From the NCBI RefSeq assembly GCF_042242105.1, contig NC_092032.1:19852415-19916414 (forward strand): a stretch of 64,000 nucleotides of DNA. The letters are read 5' to 3'. Below, one piece after another: positions 61,601 to 64,000 of this stretch (the stretch's first letter is position 1; each line of letters opens with the position of its first letter). Both the position numbers and the translations under genes were made by a program. The notes under the pieces were generated by a model. It saw nothing but the letters and a program-made list of their open reading frames with translations. It was not told the origin of the DNA and did no database searches. The stretch is from Pempheris klunzingeri. Lineage: Eukaryota > Chordata > Actinopteri > Acropomatiformes > Pempheridae.

Positions 61601-62468
61601 TAAACAGGCTGCAATGTAGCAACCGGAAACAGCCGTTATATATCGCTCTCTGCACACACACACCAGACTCCATTCACAAAAATAGCAATTTAACCTCACA
61701 GAACAAGTGAGTTGCTAGTTTACTGCTCCCCTGATTGGTTCGTTTGTTTGTGCTATTGTGTGTTACAGAAACATTGTGTTGGGTCAGAAGTCACACTTTA
61801 AAAAGACAAAATCACACAACAAAACAAGCAAACTAACCAATCGAGGCAGCGGTAGACCAGCAAGTCCCTGTGTTCTGTGACGTAAAACTACTGTTTCTGT
61901 CAATGGAGTCTGGCGGCTTGGTGGTGTTTGTGTTATTGTGTGACTTTGGTGTTTTAAACGGTTATTTCAGATCCAACACATTATTTGTGTAACACACAAT
62001 CGGATGCAGTTGCCCTCAAGGATTATGTTGTAATCAATGCAGCTAATGGCTGAGGCACCAGTTCCAATATTAGCTACCAGTCATTTAAAGCCAAAACATG
62101 TAAAAACAGGGCCCAGGTTTAAAGTTACTGAAGCAACTTCAAGTTTACTGGTGTTTGTTTGGTGGCTGCTGGTAATTTCCCACCCTGATGGAGGACCGTG
62201 GTGACAGGTGTGCGGGCAGGTTGTGACGGGGTGAACAGGGTTAACAGGTGACAGGGTGCTGGTCGCTCGGGATCAGGTGTGGGGGTTTCAGGGGCCGACA
62301 GTTGGGTGCCGCTCCACCTACTTGGGCCCCAGAGGCGTCGCCAGGGGAGACCAGGGGGGAGGTGCTTTGCTGCACCAAATCAGGGAGATTGGCGTTGCCA
62401 GGAAACAGATTAGTGTTGCCAGGGAAACCATTGCTGGCGGTAGAGCTCCGCCTCCGTTCCCTATGTTT
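51159..62468 (-). CDS. tnik: TRAF2- and NCK-interacting kinase-like protein, C-terminal part (CNH domain), partial
   Basis: Ten exons on the minus strand, in transcript order: 62322-62468, 59827-59935, 59066-59242, 58827-58970, 57540-57674, 56855-56955, 55585-55734, 54657-54816, 51682-51821, 51159-51242. They join in frame to 448 residues plus stop. The Ste20-type kinase domain lies beyond position 64000. Family landmarks: SNG...[12 protein letters not shown] in the linker, [38 protein letters not shown], then the citron homology domain ([20 protein letters not shown] to [11 protein letters not shown]). MAP4K4, MINK1 and TNIK are close paralogues. TNIK is favoured by [22 protein letters not shown], the [11 protein letters not shown] and [11 protein letters not shown] blocks, and the NR-SMMNW ending. 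TNIK acts in Wnt (TCF4/beta-catenin) and JNK/cytoskeletal signalling; the CNH domain binds small GTPases such as Rap2. The last intron has a GC donor. Confidence 0.82.
51676..51681 (-). other. non-canonical GC splice donor in the last tnik intron
   Basis: Exon 51682-51821 ends AAG|GCGAGT. Homology (FLSERNDK then [10 protein letters not shown]) fixes the border. The acceptor at 51243-51244 is AG. No in-frame GT donor is available. Confidence 0.85.
51841..51897. repeat. (CA)n microsatellite upstream of a tnik splice acceptor
   Basis: A CA run with one CG interruption. On the minus strand it is a (GT)n run ending about 20 bases before the acceptor of exon 51682-51821, inside or beside the polypyrimidine tract. 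Confidence 0.95.
52627..52655. repeat. (CA)n microsatellite in a tnik intron
   Basis: About 14 CA units in the 2.8-kb intron between exons 54657-54816 and 51682-51821. A shorter (GT)n run is at 53090-53103. Confidence 0.9.
54120..54380. mobile_element. foldback element, family F, terminal fragment
   Basis: Begins GATAACTTAAACTGATTTTT and runs through GGGTTCGAAATGAC, TTGGTCCAGTAGATCGCCTC and CACACCAGACTCCATTCA. It breaks off near the palindrome centre. Another terminal scrap lies at about 53535-53605. Confidence 0.6.
55130..55480. repeat. degenerate TCATTCA/CTCACTCA tandem repeat
   Basis: About 350 bp made of imperfect ATTCATTC, CACTCACTC and CAATCAATC units in a tnik intron. No clean monomer remains. 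Confidence 0.8.
55905..56530. mobile_element. foldback element, family F, near-complete copy in a tnik intron
   Basis: The left end, AAAGGGTAACTTCTGTATTT, and the right end, AATATTGTTATCCTTTAAG read in reverse, are matching termini. Arms contain CCACCAGACTCCATTGAC against GAATGGAGTCTGGTGTGTGT. The centre is near 56100-56130. This is the best copy for defining both ends (TTAAAGGATAAC-like). Confidence 0.75.
57095..57440. mobile_element. foldback element, family F, inner-arm copy in a tnik intron
   Basis: Holds the inner halves only: GAAACAGCTGTTACATCTTT and CCAGACTCCACTGACAAAAA on the left, TGTTCTGTGAAGTTAAATTA and ATGGAATCTGGTGTGTGTGC on the right. Confidence 0.65.
58235..58765. mobile_element. 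foldback element, family F, copy in a tnik intron
   Basis: The left end near GGGCTCTAATTTTACAAATA continues to GGAATTGGTCCAGTAGATCA, with an internal deletion, then AGGATCCCTACAGAGAGAGA. The right arm runs to GGCGATCTACTGGAACAGTT and a decayed terminus. Confidence 0.7.
60270..60690. mobile_element. nested family F core and family G end in a tnik intron
   Basis: A family F hairpin core at about 60285-60500 (GACCAGCAACTCCTGCTGCT and GACTCCATTGACAAAAACAG). It is followed at 60600-60690 by a family G end (GTGCCGACCGCCATCTACTG, then AATCTGAACTGTCCCTTTAA). This is the same arrangement as at 9318-10045. Confidence 0.55.
61475..62125. mobile_element. foldback element, family F, near-complete copy in a tnik intron
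   Basis: The left end, AAAGGATCACTCCAGTATTT, continues through GGGTTCGAAATGACTGGTGG and CACCAGACTCCATTCACAAA. The centre is near 61750-61810. The right arm ends CATGTAAAAACAGGGCCCAG. An internal rearrangement duplicates part of the centre at about 61920-62000. Confidence 0.7.
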
Positions 62469-62628
62469 CTGGAAAAGAGAGAAAGGGATGGCGACTGTGC
62501 AACGAAGCTGTGACTGGCAGATCAGGTGATGGAGGGAGGAAGCTGAACCCTGGATTTTCAGAAGGGGGACGTGTGGGCGCTGAACATGGACGGATGTTGT
62601 GTCTCTGTTTCACACAGTATTATGTACA

Positions 62629-62650
62629 CACACACACACACACACACACT
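62629..62650. repeat. (CA)n microsatellite
   Basis: A short clean run of 11 CA units in the tnik intron upstream of exon 62322-62468. Confidence 0.85.
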
Positions 62651-62839
62651 AAAAGGCTGCTTAGACCAACAGACCCTGCAGGCCAACAGGGATGCTTTCA
62701 TCTTTTGGATTAAAGCTGCCTAAAGTTTTATTCAGTGTTTCATGTTTGGGTGGAAGAGCTTCACATACAAAGAGCAACATTCAACATATAGGATGATGAT
62801 AATAATGTGTGTTTTTTTTTTAAAGATTTTAGAAGGATA

Positions 62840-63490
62840 CACTGGTCCAGTAGATCACCTCCGCTAGCAGCCGAGAAAAATGCTGCAATGGCTGTAAATT
62901 TATCCTTAGAGGCAACTGCACCAGATACAGCCAATAAAAGAGCTTGTTTGATCCACTGCAGCCGTTATATCGCTCTCTGCACACACACCAGACTCCATTC
63001 ACAAAAACAGCATTTTTGCCCGTATAGAACATGTTTGTAGTCTGTTGTTCTTCAAAGCGAACAACAGTTGCTAGTCTAGTTGCTGTGACTTTGGTGTTTC
63101 AAAACTGGACTTCTGCACTAGCACTTAAGAACACCAAAGTCACACAATAACACAAACAAACTAAATGATCGTGGCAGTAATTGACCAACAACTCCTGTGT
63201 TCTGTGAAGTAAAATTACTGTTTTTGTCAATGGAGTCTGGTGGTTTTGAGGAGAGAGATAGAACGGCTCTTTGTGGTTAAACCAAAAGGGATCTATCTCT
63301 GTAGGGATCCTTTCCATAATGTTAAACACTTAGTATAACAATCGGTGGCTGCTCGTTTCTCGGTCGCCAGCTGAGGAAATCAACTGGACAAATTCCAAAA
63401 CCTTTTGAACCTAACAGTCATTTCGAACCGAAAATATGTAAAATAAAAAATAGAGCCCATGTTTGAAAACACCAAAGTTCCCCTTTGGGC
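62840..63490. mobile_element. foldback element, family F, near-complete copy at the right edge of the window
   Basis: The left arm starts at TGGTCCAGTAGATCACCTCC and reaches CACACCAGACTCCATTCACA. The right arm has CAATGGAGTCTGGTGGTTTT, GTAGGGATCCTTTCCATAAT and the terminal GAGCCCATGTTTGAAAACAC. It lies in the tnik intron upstream of exon 62322-62468. Confidence 0.7.
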
Positions 63491-64000
63491 AAAAATGTTA
63501 AAAATCTTCTGGTTCCTTAATATTTCTTAATCTTTAACTACAGTTACCTAAATATGTTTTGGGTTTTTGATTGCTTGTCAGACAAAATTCGATATTCAAG
63601 AAATTCGAATATATGAACTTGGGCTTGGGGAAACTGTGGCGTAATTATTTTCTGACATTTCAGACTATTTAATCAATTAATAATTGAAATAATCATTAGC
63701 TGCAGTGATCTACAGTAACCAATTAACTGGAAAGTAAACCAAATGTATTTAATCACAATCTTTTACTTAACAAAACTTCTCAAAGTAAGAAAATGTCATG
63801 TACTGATGTTTGACATTATATTATAGTTATATGTATCGTTATCAAGATAAAAGTGAAGATTTATCAATATATACACAGATTTTAGACCACACCATCAGCC
63901 TGGGCTAAAGCTGAGTGGCTAATTGTGAGTTTATTTCTAAAAATATCTGAGGAATGTGTGTGTGAACCCTGATACACACAACATGTGTGTGTTCTTCACA
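63491..64000. other. tnik intron, right edge
   Basis: AT-rich intron DNA with a hAT-like repeat fragment at about 63600-63720 (TATTTAATCAATTAATAATT, then GCTGCAG). No exon was recognised. The next upstream tnik exons must lie beyond 64000. Confidence 0.45.

Noticed and set aside
61153-61710. 185-codon plus-strand open frame in the tnik intron
   Set aside because: The second half is translated family F foldback sequence, and the first half has no recognisable motif. It is antisense to the gene that spans it.
51159-62468. Calling the right-hand gene mink1 or map4k4
   Set aside because: The CNH domain, the [15 protein letters not shown] segment and the ending with SMMNW fit TNIK better than the endings I recall for MINK1 (NCIMNW) and MAP4K4 (TSLLSW). 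The paralogues are close, so a tree with the missing kinase half would settle it.
1-64000. tRNA, rRNA, CRISPR, phage or bacterial operon features
   Set aside because: None were seen. The window is ordinary vertebrate nuclear DNA, and the short direct repeats are microsatellites or transposon copies, not CRISPR arrays.

Overview
The window is nuclear DNA of a bony fish, most likely a spiny-rayed (percomorph) teleost. It has multi-exon vertebrate genes with short introns, abundant CA/GT microsatellites, and many short non-autonomous repeats of the kinds common in fish introns. No bacterial, viral or CRISPR features were seen. Nearly all open frames longer than 60 codons are chance or repeat-derived; the real coding sequence lies in short spliced exons, assembled here by hand from homology, reading phase and splice sites.

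Layout, left to right: (1) a likely first coding exon of pdha1 on the minus strand at 764-823, the gene running off the left edge; (2) a complete acot9 on the minus strand, 2118-12272, 15 coding exons, 425 residues; (3) a complete sat1 on the plus strand, 13728-18435, 6 coding exons, 171 residues, with a TATA/CCAAT promoter and upstream ORFs; (4) about 6 kb of repeat-bearing intergenic DNA; (5) a complete apoo (MICOS subunit) on the minus strand, 24870-31914, 9 exons, 219 residues, with an NRF1-type promoter palindrome; (6) a complete klhl15 on the minus strand, 37400-41024, 7 coding exons, 629 residues, with a CpG-rich probable promoter near 44.6-45.0 kb; (7) the 3' part of a germinal-centre-kinase-family gene on the minus strand, best matched to tnik, 51159-62468, 10 exons, 448 residues including the citron homology domain. 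Its kinase domain lies beyond the right edge.

The block acot9(-), sat1(+), apoo(-), klhl15(-) has the same order and orientation as human Xp22.11, and pdha1 is also on human Xp22. tnik, on human chromosome 3, takes the place next to klhl15 that EIF2S3 has in human. Functionally, three genes act in mitochondria: acot9 (acyl-CoA hydrolysis), apoo (cristae junctions) and pdha1 (pyruvate oxidation). sat1 controls polyamine catabolism, klhl15 is a CUL3 ubiquitin-ligase adaptor, and tnik is a Wnt/JNK-pathway kinase. They are neighbours by ancestry rather than by a shared pathway.

The non-coding DNA is dominated by several families of short inverted-repeat elements. The most striking is a foldback family with more than ten copies, several of which are near-complete snapback palindromes of about 500-600 bp, scattered in acot9 and tnik introns and between genes. 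I found no convincing wholly new biological system. The best leads are this foldback family, the sat1 upstream ORFs, two identical GC-AG splice donors, CA repeats touching acot9 splice donors, and a polyglycine insertion in the klhl15 Kelch domain.
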